DNA of 38,945 nt, from assembly GCA_022769625.1 (NCBI GenBank), contig JALEJP010000044.1, forward strand, positions 1-38,945, read 5' to 3'. This stretch comes from Lachnospiraceae bacterium. Lineage in GTDB: Bacteria > Bacillota > Clostridia > Lachnospirales > Lachnospiraceae. The position numbers were made by a program, and so were the translations under genes. The notes beneath the pieces are model-generated. The model did not search any database and was not told the origin of the DNA. It saw only the letters and a program-made list of their open reading frames with translations. Shown one piece after another: positions 9,352 through 17,171 of the stretch. Numbering within the stretch: the stretch's first letter is position 1; every line of letters starts with the position of its first letter.

Positions 9352-9380
9352 TTGCATTCCCCGACCTTTTCCGTTATACT
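9352..9380 (+). promoter_or_regulatory. Promoter of the GerMN-like lipoprotein gene
   Basis: TTGCAT (9352-9357), a 17-nt spacer and TATACT (9375-9380) lie about 43 nt before the ATG. The same flanking nonamers (TTGCATTCC and TATACTGAA) recur in the promoter at 13729-13757. Confidence 0.75.
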
Positions 9381-9422
9381 GAACCTGTCATTACTCTAGC
9401 TTTCACGAAAGGAGAATCCCCT

Positions 9423-10091
9423 ATGAAAAAGCTTTCTTTTCTTTCCCTTATTCTTTCCGGAACGCTGATTCTGATCTGCGGATGCCGCAGAACCGATTTC
9501 GAGCCCATCATGACGGAGCGAATCCCGGAAACAGAGATCGGGGGCTATACGGTGGAGAGCACTGCACAGACATCCCCCGAAACAGAGGCCGACACCGAAC
9601 CGATGACTCTTCCGATTGCCATTCCGGACACAGATGCACAGAGTGAAGCCCCATCAGATGCAGTTTCCCTTCTGTACATCGGGAACAACGGCAGCTTCCG
9701 TTCCTACCCATACACAGAAAGTGATATCATTACACCGGATGCCCTCATCCTGGCTATGGCGGATCTCACCGGATGGAATCTTGACCTGGCAGATACCGTC
9801 AGCACCGGAAAAGGTGGTATGACCGTCTGTTTTGCGGATACCTGCTCTCTGTTTACCGGGCCACCCGAACCACAGAAGGATGAATTCCATATGTACAGTG
9901 CAGAGCAGCTGTGCTCTACCATTCTGGACAGTATTGCACATACCCTCCAGTACAATTTTATAGATCCGTCTCTTGGCGACCCGTCCAATCTTGACATCTA
10001 CTTTTGTATGGGTGACAACGAACCGCTTTACCTGCCGGATCTTGACCTTACCATTCCCATGGAGGAGCCCTATCAGGGATTCCCCTACTGA
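9423..10091 (+). CDS. Lipoprotein with a GerMN-like domain
   Basis: This 222-residue protein has a lipoprotein signal (LILICGC, with the Cys near residue 21 as the lipidated residue), so it should be anchored on the outer face of the membrane. A low-complexity acidic Thr/Glu linker (about 28-80) follows. The C-terminal part (about 83-215) contains TPDALILAMADLTGW, a predicted strand GGMTVCFAD, the helix AEQLCSTILDSIAHTL and DNEPLYLPDLD. This layout fits GerMN (spore germination / sporulation) domains, but I call it from the pattern only. AAAGGAG stands upstream of the ATG. It has its own promoter and is divergent from the TetR gene. Confidence 0.6.
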   Translation: MKKLSFLSLILSGTLILICGCRRTDFEPIMTERIPETEIGGYTVESTAQTSPETEADTEPMTLPIAIPDTDAQSEAPSDAVSLLYIGNNGSFRSYPYTESDIITPDALILAMADLTGWNLDLADTVSTGKGGMTVCFADTCSLFTGPPEPQKDEFHMYSAEQLCSTILDSIAHTLQYNFIDPSLGDPSNLDIYFCMGDNEPLYLPDLDLTIPMEEPYQGFPY

Positions 10092-10178
10092 TCTCTGTTC
10101 ACAGAATTTTCAATAAAAAAACACAGTCCAATCTCATATTGAACACAAAGCCTTTGTAAACTGTTTTCAAGATATATC

Positions 10179-10203
10179 CCGGAGGGATCATTCTGCCCTC
10201 CGG
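10179..10203. repeat. Inverted repeat between the lipoprotein gene and the ABC operon
   Basis: CCGGAGGG (10179-10186) pairs perfectly with CCCTCCGG (10196-10203) around a 9-nt loop. No T run follows on either strand, so it may be a weak terminator, a processing site or an operator. The 184-bp gap otherwise holds no gene; the start of the ABC operon's transcript is not clear. Confidence 0.5.
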
Positions 10204-10275
10204 AACAGGTTTCAGGCACGATCGTTTTCAGCAAATGAGACCTGTCCACAGATAAAATATGAAGGAGGACTTGTT

Positions 10276-11280
10276 TTGATCGAAGTCAGACATCTCACAA
10301 AACGCTACGGCAGTACACTTGCCGTGGATGACCTGAATTTCACCATCGAAAAAGGCCAGATCTATGGTTTCCTGGGTCCAAACGGAGCCGGAAAGTCTAC
10401 CACCATGAATATCATCACCGGGTACATTGCCTCCACAGACGGCACCGTCACCATCGACGGTCATGACATTTTGGAAAATCCAGAGGCAGCAAAGAAAAAC
10501 ATCGGTTATCTGCCCGAGCTTCCGCCTCTCTATTTCGACATGACTGTAGAAGAATATCTTCTGTTTGCCGCGGAGCTGAAAAAAATCCCCAAAAAGGAAC
10601 GTGCTTCACAGCTTGCTGATATCTGTGCCCTTACCAAAGTGGAAGAAGTACGCCATCGTCTCATCAAAAACCTTTCCAAAGGTTACCGCCAGAGAGTGGG
10701 CCTGGCGCAGGCGCTTCTGGGTTATCCCGAAATCCTGATTCTTGACGAGCCAACCGTCGGGCTGGATCCAAAACAGATTCTGGAGATACGGAATCTGATC
10801 AAAACGTTAGGCAAATCACATACGGTAATCTTAAGTTCCCATATCCTTTCTGAAGTCAGCGCAGTCTGTGACTATGTGCTGATTATTTCCCATGGAAAAC
10901 TGGTGGCAAGTGATACACCGGATAATCTTTCCAAATTGATGCAGGGAACCAGCAGTCTTCTTCTGACCGTAAAATCCTCACAGGAAGATCTGGAAAACCT
11001 TTTGAACACCATACCTGCCGTTCAGGAATTTCACTTCACTGACTGTGAGGAAAAGGACTGTGTCAAAGCAGAGATTAAAACAGAACCTTCCGCTGACATC
11101 CGGGAGCTTCTCTTCTATCGTCTGGCAGAAGCCGGGCTTCCCATTCTCGGCATGCAACTTGTACATCTTTCACTGGAAGATATCTTCCTGGAACTGACTG
11201 CCGACGACACACAGAGTTTTACCGAATCGGCATCTTCGATTGATCAGAAAGGAGAGAATTTGGATGATCTGCATATGTAA
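10276..11280 (+). CDS. ABC transporter ATP-binding protein, GldA-type
   Basis: This 334-residue ATPase powers the neighbouring permease. It shows Walker A GPNGAGKST (near 34-42), a Q-loop region (IGYLPELPPLYFDMTVEEYL), the signature LSKGYRQRVGLAQALLG (LSKGY instead of LSGGQ), Walker B ILILDEPTVGLDP and the H-loop SSHILSE. The C-terminal extension (about 220-334) is typical of drug- or exporter-type ATPases. The start is TTG at 10276 with AGGAGG 7 nt upstream. It overlaps the next gene by 17 nt, so translation is probably coupled. Together with the next two genes it matches the Gld-like group of exporters common in Clostridia; the substrate is not known. Confidence 0.88.
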   Translation: MIEVRHLTKRYGSTLAVDDLNFTIEKGQIYGFLGPNGAGKSTTMNIITGYIASTDGTVTIDGHDILENPEAAKKNIGYLPELPPLYFDMTVEEYLLFAAELKKIPKKERASQLADICALTKVEEVRHRLIKNLSKGYRQRVGLAQALLGYPEILILDEPTVGLDPKQILEIRNLIKTLGKSHTVILSSHILSEVSAVCDYVLIISHGKLVASDTPDNLSKLMQGTSSLLLTVKSSQEDLENLLNTIPAVQEFHFTDCEEKDCVKAEIKTEPSADIRELLFYRLAEAGLPILGMQLVHLSLEDIFLELTADDTQSFTESASSIDQKGENLDDLHM

Positions 11281-12127
11281 AAGAGAACTGAAGAACTTTT
11301 TTGATTCCATGACAGGCTGGGTGTTCTGTGCCTTCCTGCTTCTGATGACAGGTATTTATTTCACTGCCTACAACCTGAATTACGGCTACCCTCTGTTCAG
11401 CTACACCTTATCTGCGATCACGTTTCTCTTTCTGATCACCGCACCGGTTCTCACCATGCGCACCCTGGCTGAAGAACGGAAGCAGAAAACGGATCAGCTT
11501 CTTCTGACCTCTCCGGTCACCGTATGGCAGATTGTAGGCGGCAAATACCTGGCACTGGTGGGTGTTTTTCTCGTTCCAATCCTCATCCTGTGCTTCTATC
11601 CTCTGATTCTGTCACAGTACGGCACCATTTCCTTTGCATCCACCTACGTGGCTCTGCTTGGATTTTTCCTGCTTGGCTGTACCAGTCTCTCGGTGGGCCT
11701 GTTTTTCTCATCACTCACAGAAAGTCAGATCATTGCAGCAGTCGGTACTTTTGCCGCGCTTCTGGTCTGTTATCTGATGCAGGGAATCAGCGGATTTTTC
11801 CCGGAAACTGCAGGTGCTTCCTTCTTTTCCCTGGTCGTACTTGTGCTTCTGTTCTGCTTTTTCATTTATCACATGACACAGAGTATTCTTCTGCCGCTGA
11901 TCATTGGCATCATCGGAGAAGGAATTCTGACTGCACTTTACCTTCTGAGACAAAGTATTTTTGAAGGTATTATTCAGAAAATACTGAATCTTTTCAACAT
12001 CAGCGGTCATTTCAGCAATTTTACCGATGGTATGCTGGATTTTACAGGGATCATCTATTACCTTTCCTTTATCGGAATTATGCTGTTTTTGACCGTACAG
12101 ACCATTCAGAAAAGACGCTGGAATTAG
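11264..12127 (+). CDS. ABC transporter permease, GldF-type (ABC-2 family)
   Basis: This 287-residue membrane protein has about six hydrophobic segments, starting with MTGWVFCAFLLLMTGIYFTA and ending with IIYYLSFIGIMLFLTVQTI. The conserved stretch RTLAEERKQKTDQLLLTSPV is typical of ABC-2 permeases of this group. The ATG at 11264 follows AAAGGAGAG, and the gene overlaps the ATPase gene by 17 nt. The next gene begins 12 nt later. It should form the membrane channel of the exporter. Confidence 0.88.
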   Translation: MICICKRELKNFFDSMTGWVFCAFLLLMTGIYFTAYNLNYGYPLFSYTLSAITFLFLITAPVLTMRTLAEERKQKTDQLLLTSPVTVWQIVGGKYLALVGVFLVPILILCFYPLILSQYGTISFASTYVALLGFFLLGCTSLSVGLFFSSLTESQIIAAVGTFAALLVCYLMQGISGFFPETAGASFFSLVVLVLLFCFFIYHMTQSILLPLIIGIIGEGILTALYLLRQSIFEGIIQKILNLFNISGHFSNFTDGMLDFTGIIYYLSFIGIMLFLTVQTIQKRRWN

Positions 12128-12139
12128 GAGGATCTGAAC

Positions 12140-13603
12140 ATGAGACATGAATTTAAAATGAAAAAGCCCAAAAAACTGCTTCCCCCGAAAAATAAAAAGC
12201 TTCTGAAAAAAGGTTCCTACAGCCTGGCACTTACCATCATCGTGATTGCTGCCGCCATTTTTCTGAATCTTCTGGCAGGCGAACTGCCCTCCTCTCTTAC
12301 GAAGATCGATGTCAGTGAAAATAAGCTTTACACCGTAGGTGACCAGACAAAGGAACTGGCCTCCAGACTGACCGAGGATGTCACCCTTTACCTGCTGGCT
12401 GAAGAGGGCCAGGAAGATTCTACGCTGAACGAACTGCTGACACGTTATGCGGATTTGTCTTCACATATCAAATATGAAATCAAGGATCCGGTACTGAATC
12501 CGAATTTTGCATCCCAGTACACGGAGGAAGAGGTTTCTGAGAACAGTATCATCGTTGTAAGTGAAAAGCGCAGCAAAGTGATTCCATACAGTGATCTCTA
12601 TGAAAGCAACATTAATTATCAGACCTATTCCATGGAAACCACCGCTTTTGATGGAGAAGGACAGGTCACAAGTGCCATCGACTACGTAACCTCTGAAGAG
12701 CTTCCCATTCTTTACACCCTGCAGGGACACGAAGAAAGCGAGCTGGATTCTTCCATGCAGTCTGCTGTCGCCAAAGAAAACATTGAAATCAAGAGCCTGA
12801 ATCTGATCACCGCAGGCAGCGTTCCGGAAGATGCCAGCTGTATCATGATCAATGCTCCGAGAACTGATATTTCCGCTGATGAAGCCGAAGCCATTCTCAC
12901 TTATTTGAAAGACGGCGGCCGGGCGCTTCTGGTCTCCGGTTACACCTCCGAAGATATGCCGAATTTTGATTCCATTCTCTCCGAATATGGTGTCACCATC
13001 GACCAGGGTGTCGTACTGGACGGTGACAGCAGTCACTATATCTCCGGAAATCCGCTTTACCTGGTACCGGAAATCCAGTCCTGCGATGCCACCGGTTCCC
13101 TGGCAGGAGGCGGCTCCTATGTGCTGATGCCTGTCAGCCAGAGCATTTCCACACTGGACGACAAGCGCGATACGGTCACAGTCACCGATATGCTGATCAC
13201 CTCCTCGTCTGCCTACCTGAAATCCGATCCGGAAAATATGCAGAGCCTCTCCCCGGAGGATGGCGATACGGAAGGTACCTTTACACTTGCCGCCTCCATC
13301 AGTGAAACGACAGAGGACAGCGAAGAAGAAACGAGAATGGTTCTGTTTACCAGCGGACAGCTGCTGAATTCCGAAACAGATGCCATTGTATCCGGTGGAA
13401 ACACGAAGCTGCTCACCAACTCTCTTAGCTGGATGTGCGGTCATTCTTCCAGTGTATCCATCGCTGCCAAGAGTATGGAGCTTTCTTATCTGACACTTAC
13501 GGCAGCCAGCGCAAATATGTGGAGTATCCTGACCATTGCTGTTATCCCGGCAGGACTTCTTCTGCTTGGCGGATTTATCTGGCTCAAAAGGAGGAAACAA
13601 TGA
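12140..13603 (+). CDS. GldG-like ABC transporter auxiliary membrane protein
   Basis: This 487-residue protein has one N-terminal transmembrane helix (about 28-48) after a Lys-rich cytoplasmic tail, a large extracellular domain, and a C-terminal helix (about 462-482) followed by KRRKQ. The extracellular part shows the features of the GldG / ABC-type uncharacterised transport family: DVSENKLYTVGDQTKELASRL, VTLYLLAEE, PILYTLQGHEES and LTYLKDGGRALLVSG. It completes a three-gene exporter. Its stop codon overlaps an ATG (ATGA) that once began a fourth gene, now broken. AGGAGG stands before its own ATG. Confidence 0.85.
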   Translation: MRHEFKMKKPKKLLPPKNKKLLKKGSYSLALTIIVIAAAIFLNLLAGELPSSLTKIDVSENKLYTVGDQTKELASRLTEDVTLYLLAEEGQEDSTLNELLTRYADLSSHIKYEIKDPVLNPNFASQYTEEEVSENSIIVVSEKRSKVIPYSDLYESNINYQTYSMETTAFDGEGQVTSAIDYVTSEELPILYTLQGHEESELDSSMQSAVAKENIEIKSLNLITAGSVPEDASCIMINAPRTDISADEAEAILTYLKDGGRALLVSGYTSEDMPNFDSILSEYGVTIDQGVVLDGDSSHYISGNPLYLVPEIQSCDATGSLAGGGSYVLMPVSQSISTLDDKRDTVTVTDMLITSSSAYLKSDPENMQSLSPEDGDTEGTFTLAASISETTEDSEEETRMVLFTSGQLLNSETDAIVSGGNTKLLTNSLSWMCGHSSSVSIAAKSMELSYLTLTAASANMWSILTIAVIPAGLLLLGGFIWLKRRKQ

Positions 13604-13709
13604 AAATGAGGATACCTCTTTTACACTCACAAAATCAGATACCTCCTGGATCTGCGTGCAGGATAAAGAGTTTCCGCTTTCGGAATCTCTGTCTGAAACC
13701 GATTCTTAA
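13600..13709 (+). pseudogene. Remnant of a DUF4340-type gene of the Gld-like operon
   Basis: Directly at the GldG-like stop codon an ATG with GGAGG upstream is still present (ATGA overlap). In the frame starting at 13608, not the frame of that ATG, the sequence reads EDTSFTLTKSDTSWICV then QDKEFPLSES and stops at 13707-13709. This matches, from memory, the characteristic stretch (about residues 70-100) of the DUF4340 proteins that usually follow gldG in Clostridia. The membrane helix before it and some 300 residues after it are absent. The most likely history is deletion of most of the gene, leaving the start codon and one internal piece. A chance match cannot be excluded without a search. 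Confidence 0.6.
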
Positions 13710-13728
13710 GCTCAGCAGCAGATTACAT

Positions 13729-13757
13729 TTGCATTCCATTTAAAAAAAGCATATACT
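13729..13757 (+). promoter_or_regulatory. Promoter of the MATE transporter gene
   Basis: TTGCAT (13729-13734), 17 nt, TATACT (13752-13757), about 46 nt before the chosen ATG. Hexamers and flanks are the same as in the promoter at 9352-9380. Confidence 0.72.
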
Positions 13758-13802
13758 GAAAAAAGATCTATTACCGGACAAAACGCAAAAGGAATGCAAA
13801 CC

Positions 13803-15158
13803 ATGAAATATCAAACAAACCAAAGTGAATTTACGAAAGGAAGCATGGCGCAGAATATTCTGCGCCTTGCCATCCCCATGACATTTGCGCAGCTGATCAA
13901 TCTGCTCTACAGCATCATCGACCGTGTCTACATTGGCCACATCGGTCAGGATGCCACACTTGCCCTTGGCGGTGTGGGTCTGACCTTTCCGATCATCACC
14001 ATCATCTCTGCCTTTGCCAATCTTTTCGGTACCGGCGGTTCCCCGCTTTTTTCGATATCCCGCGGACAGAAAGAGAATGAAAAAGCCTTAAATATCATGG
14101 GAAACTGCTTTTCCATGCTTGTCCTCACCGGCCTGTTCCTGACCATTTTCTGTATGCTCCTGAAACGCCCGATCCTGTTTCTTTTCGGGGCAAGTGAGGT
14201 AACCTTCCCTTATGCCGATTCTTATATTACCATTTACCTGATCGGTACCGTATTCGTCATGATCACTCTCGGTATGAACAATTTCATCAATGCCCAGGGC
14301 TTTGGCCGAAAAGGGATGATGACGATACTGATCGGTGCTGTGCTGAACATCATTCTGGATCCGATTTTCATTTTTTTACTGCACATGGGAGTTGCAGGGG
14401 CAGCCCTTGCCACCATCCTGTCCCAGGCTGTTTCTGCGCTTTGGGTCACCCGTTTTCTCTTTGGCCGCAGCTCTCTTATGCCGATCACACGGCAGAGTCT
14501 TCGCATACGGCCTTATCTGCTGAAAGAAATCTGTTCCCTCGGTCTGTCCGGATTTGTCATGTCCGTCACCAACGGAATGGTACAGATTGCCTGCAATGCC
14601 ATGCTGCAGAGCTTTGGCGGAGATCTGTACGTGAGCGTAATGGCTGTACTCAATTCCATCCGGGAAGTGATTACCATGCCTGTTATGGGGCTTACCAATG
14701 CAGCTCAGCCGGTGCTCGGGTTCAATTTCGGTGCAGAAGAAAACGGACGCGTCAAAGACGGCATCCGTTTCGTATCAATCCTCTGTATTGTCTACACCCT
14801 GTCCATATGGCTTGTACTTCTGCTGTTCCCTGAAGCCTTCATTCACATCTTCAACAGTGACCCCAGGCTTCTGGAAGCCGGAAAATCCGCCATGTATCTG
14901 TATTTCTTCGGCATTTTTATGATGGCACTTCAGTTTTCCGGCCAGTGTGTCTTCACTGCACTGGGCAGGGCAAAATATGCTGTTTTCTTTTCTCTGTTCC
15001 GAAAGGCCATCATTGTGGTGCCTCTCACCCTCCTGCTCCCTCACATCGGTGGTCTGGGAGTAAATGGTGTTTTCCTGGCGGAACCAGTCTCCAATTTTAT
15101 CGGCGGAACCGCCTGCTTTGTGACCATGTACTTTACGGTCTGGAAGGCTCTGTCGTAG
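13803..15158 (+). CDS. MATE-family multidrug efflux transporter
   Basis: This 451-residue membrane protein has the twelve-helix pattern of MATE exporters, which pump cationic drugs or metabolites out using Na+ or H+ gradients. The N-terminal signature NILRLAIPMTFAQLINLLYSIIDRVYIGHIG is clear, as are GNAxxN-like repeats such as GMNNFINAQGF and the mirrored second half starting at SLGLSGFVMSVTNGMVQIACNA. Length fits the family. The ATG at 13803 is preferred because AAAAGGAA stands 8 nt upstream; an upstream ATG at 13794 overlaps that site. Its last 26 nt overlap the convergent dut gene. It has its own promoter and is probably not part of the exporter operon. Confidence 0.88.
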   Translation: MKYQTNQSEFTKGSMAQNILRLAIPMTFAQLINLLYSIIDRVYIGHIGQDATLALGGVGLTFPIITIISAFANLFGTGGSPLFSISRGQKENEKALNIMGNCFSMLVLTGLFLTIFCMLLKRPILFLFGASEVTFPYADSYITIYLIGTVFVMITLGMNNFINAQGFGRKGMMTILIGAVLNIILDPIFIFLLHMGVAGAALATILSQAVSALWVTRFLFGRSSLMPITRQSLRIRPYLLKEICSLGLSGFVMSVTNGMVQIACNAMLQSFGGDLYVSVMAVLNSIREVITMPVMGLTNAAQPVLGFNFGAEENGRVKDGIRFVSILCIVYTLSIWLVLLLFPEAFIHIFNSDPRLLEAGKSAMYLYFFGIFMMALQFSGQCVFTALGRAKYAVFFSLFRKAIIVVPLTLLLPHIGGLGVNGVFLAEPVSNFIGGTACFVTMYFTVWKALS

Positions 15159-15657
15159 AACCGAATCCCCCGTTTCGCACTCCGGTGGCATCATCATCCT
15201 CAGTAATGCCATACTCCACAAAAATCCCCTGCATGAAGCCCTGTCCCTTCGCAACACGAACGGTCTTCCCTTCTCTGGAATCATTGGTAAGTCTGGCAAA
15301 AATATGGCCTTCATTATCCGAATCGTAATAATCGCTGTCGATGATTCCCACCGTATTGTTCAGCTGGAGGCGATATTTAAAGCCCAGACCACTGCGCGGA
15401 TAGCATTTCAGCACCCATCCAGGCTCCATCCAGACACGGATGCCGGTTGGGATTTTAATTGTCTCCCCCGGTTCCAGTACAATCTCCTCCGGTGCATAAA
15501 AATCATACCCGGCTGAACCGGCTGTAGCACGTTTGGGCAGCCGTATGTCCTCATAAATCTGTCTCAGCTCTTCTTCTGAAGTCTGCTGAAATTCACCCAT
15601 AAAACCTTCTTTGAACTGCTCATAGCTTACCTTCTGAAATCTTGCTATTCTTCTCAT
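15133..15657 (-). CDS. dut: dUTP diphosphatase (deoxyuridine triphosphatase)
   Basis: The enzyme hydrolyses dUTP to dUMP and pyrophosphate, keeping uracil out of DNA and feeding thymidylate synthesis. The five trimeric dUTPase motifs are visible in order: GSAGYDFYA (47-55), PRSGLG (87-92), GIIDSDYY (104-111), KGQGFMQGIF (137-146) and RNGGFGST (161-168). At 174 residues it is about 25-30 longer than most dUTPases because of an N-terminal extension (about 1-38) of unknown role. It follows nrdG by 39 nt on the same strand, so the two are probably co-transcribed. The Shine-Dalgarno site GGAG is about 13 nt from the ATG, rather far. The 3' end overlaps the MATE gene by 26 nt. Confidence 0.9.
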   Translation of the reverse strand: MRRIARFQKVSYEQFKEGFMGEFQQTSEEELRQIYEDIRLPKRATAGSAGYDFYAPEEIVLEPGETIKIPTGIRVWMEPGWVLKCYPRSGLGFKYRLQLNNTVGIIDSDYYDSDNEGHIFARLTNDSREGKTVRVAKGQGFMQGIFVEYGITEDDDATGVRNGGFGSTTEPSRP

Positions 15658-15696
15658 ATGTTGTTGTCCACTCCTTCTGTATCAAATCCGCAGCCT

Positions 15697-16188
15697 TTAC
15701 TTACAATGCAGACATACCTGTCCGGTTCTTAACGAAGCCGGCACATCAATGACACGCTGATTGGCACTGCCTCTCCAGTGCAGCTGCACATCCCGTTTCT
15801 CTTTTTCATACTCTCCATCCACACAGACATCCACATATTTCAGCCATGCAAAATGCTGGATCTGTTCCCACAGATAACCCGTATACAGCCAGATGGTTTT
15901 GTCCGGATACTTTTCTTTTATCTCCTTGACCAGAGCCCGTATATCCATGCGGTTGGCCGGATGAAGCGGATCTCCTCCGCTTAACGTGATACCGGAAATA
16001 TAGCTTTTTTCCAGCTCATCAAACAGCTCCTGTTTTGTCTCCTTTGTAAAAGGCAGCCCTCCGTTTGGATCCCAGGTAATCGGATTCTGGCATTCCTTGC
16101 AGCAGTGATTACAGCCGGAAACCCAGAGAACCACGCGAAGCCCGTCCCCGTTTAACATATCGTCCTTTGTAATATTATGATATCTCAT
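15697..16188 (-). CDS. nrdG: Anaerobic ribonucleoside-triphosphate reductase activating protein
   Basis: This 163-residue radical SAM enzyme uses a 4Fe-4S cluster and S-adenosylmethionine to install the glycyl radical on the class III ribonucleotide reductase NrdD. The cluster motif CX3CX2C is at Cys26, Cys30 and Cys33 (GCNHCCKEC), and SGGDPLH matches the SAM-binding GGD region. Length is normal for NrdG. GAGGAG precedes the ATG. Its partner nrdD is usually next door in Clostridia but is not in this window. The gene lies behind a promoter with NrdR-like boxes and an intrinsic terminator within the leader, and it is followed by dut, giving a small nucleotide-metabolism operon. Confidence 0.92.
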   Translation of the reverse strand: MRYHNITKDDMLNGDGLRVVLWVSGCNHCCKECQNPITWDPNGGLPFTKETKQELFDELEKSYISGITLSGGDPLHPANRMDIRALVKEIKEKYPDKTIWLYTGYLWEQIQHFAWLKYVDVCVDGEYEKEKRDVQLHWRGSANQRVIDVPASLRTGQVCLHCK

Positions 16189-16220
16189 GCTGACTCCTCA
16201 TTTCTTTTCAATCGTGGCAA

Positions 16221-16256
16221 CAAAAACCGGAGAATGCGTGTTAGGCTTTCTCCGGT
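16221..16256 (-). terminator. Intrinsic terminator in the nrdG leader
   Basis: On the minus strand ACCGGAGAA (16256-16248 side) pairs with TTCTCCGGT (16234-16226 side), a 9-bp stem with a 13-nt loop, followed by TTTTTG. It lies after the importer operon but also after the nrdG promoter and only about 33 nt before the nrdG ATG, so it would stop transcripts from both. Confidence 0.75.
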
Positions 16257-16261
16257 ATATC

Positions 16262-16306
16262 TCACAATATTTTGTGATTTTCATCTCGTCTGACACCACA
16301 TAGTGT
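16262..16306 (-). promoter_or_regulatory. Candidate NrdR boxes upstream of nrdG
   Basis: The 16-bp palindrome TCACAATATTTTGTGA (16262-16277) matches the NrdR-box pattern (CAC and GTG arms around an AT core) at about 13 of 16 positions. A second, weaker site with arms ACAC and GTGT lies at 16293-16306, near the expected transcription start; its core is 2 bp shorter than consensus. The centres are 30 bp apart, close to the roughly three-turn spacing known for paired NrdR boxes. NrdR represses ribonucleotide reductase genes when dATP is high. Confidence 0.6.
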
Positions 16307-16308
16307 TT

Positions 16309-16337
16309 ATATTAACACCTGTATGGTCGGTCGTCAA
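16309..16337 (-). promoter_or_regulatory. Promoter of the nrdG-dut operon
   Basis: On the minus strand TTGACG (16337-16332), a 17-nt spacer and TAATAT (16314-16309). The expected start is near 16302, within the weaker NrdR-like box, giving a leader of about 114 nt before the nrdG ATG. Confidence 0.75.
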
Positions 16338-16397
16338 CAAGTAAAATATATCCTCCCTGGCTCTGCAGCAAGTGCAGCATCCCCTGCGGAACCTTTA

Positions 16398-17171
16398 CTA
16401 ATTTCCACATTCAATGCTGATCTCATTGAACAGATTCAGTACATCTTCTACATCCATATTTTTCTTGTCCTCCCCTTTTTTATCCAGGATAATTTTTCCC
16501 TGGTGCATCATTACGAGGCGGTTGCCATACTCAATGGCGTAACGCAGATTGTGAGTGACCATGATAGAGGTCAGTTTTTTCTCTTTCACCACCTGATCGG
16601 TGAGCTGCATATTGATCTCGGCTGTTTTCGGATCCAATGCAGCCGTATGCTCATCCAGAATCAGGAAATCCATGGGTGTCATGGTGGACATCAGAAGAGA
16701 CATAGCCTGCCTCTGTCCGCCTGACAAAGATCCTACCTTCACATGCATCTTATCCTCAAGTCCAAGATTCAGCGGTCTTAACATCTCCCGATAGGCTTCC
16801 TCGCGCTTTCTGTTTACACCACGTCCAAGATTGTAGGATTTTCCTTTGTTTTCTGCCAGTGCCATATTTTCCAGAATCGTCATGGACGGACAGGTTCCCA
16901 TCGCAGGATTCTGAAATACACGTCCAATCCTCTGCATTCTTTTATGCTCCGGCATATTGGTAATATTCTGTCCATTGATCAGTACCGCTCCCTCGTCCAC
17001 ATCAATGCTTCCGCAGATGATATTCAGCATAGAGGTTTTTCCGGATCCGTTACTGCCTACCACCGATACAAACTCTCCTTCTTCCACCTGAAAATTAAAA
17101 TCGTGGAACAGACACATTTCATTTACCGTGCCCGGGTTATAGTACTTATAAATCTCTCTTAACTCAAGCAT
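16398..17171 (-). CDS. trpZ: ABC importer ATP-binding protein, probable tryptophan uptake
   Basis: This 257-residue ATPase has Walker A GSNGSGKTS (near 39-47), Q-loop RVFQNPAMG, signature SLSGGQRQAMSLL and Walker B FLILDEHTAALDP. The His in LDEHT, where most ABC proteins have Pro, is usual in this subgroup. The H-loop is MVTHNLR. Its start overlaps the permease gene by 8 nt. It is the third gene of an operon under a T-box with a TGG specifier, which fits the predicted TrpXYZ tryptophan importer of Firmicutes. The family is certain; the substrate rests on the riboswitch. Confidence 0.85.
   Translation of the reverse strand: MLELREIYKYYNPGTVNEMCLFHDFNFQVEEGEFVSVVGSNGSGKTSMLNIICGSIDVDEGAVLINGQNITNMPEHKRMQRIGRVFQNPAMGTCPSMTILENMALAENKGKSYNLGRGVNRKREEAYREMLRPLNLGLEDKMHVKVGSLSGGQRQAMSLLMSTMTPMDFLILDEHTAALDPKTAEINMQLTDQVVKEKKLTSIMVTHNLRYAIEYGNRLVMMHQGKIILDKKGEDKKNMDVEDVLNLFNEISIECGN

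Noticed and set aside
12461-13630. Open frame of 389 codons on the minus strand
   Set aside because: It is antisense to the GldG-like gene, with unusual Gly/Arg/Ile composition and no family features.
16262-16277. Rex-type redox operator upstream of nrdG
   Set aside because: Rex sites read TTGTGA...TCACAA; here the arms are in the opposite order, which fits NrdR boxes better.
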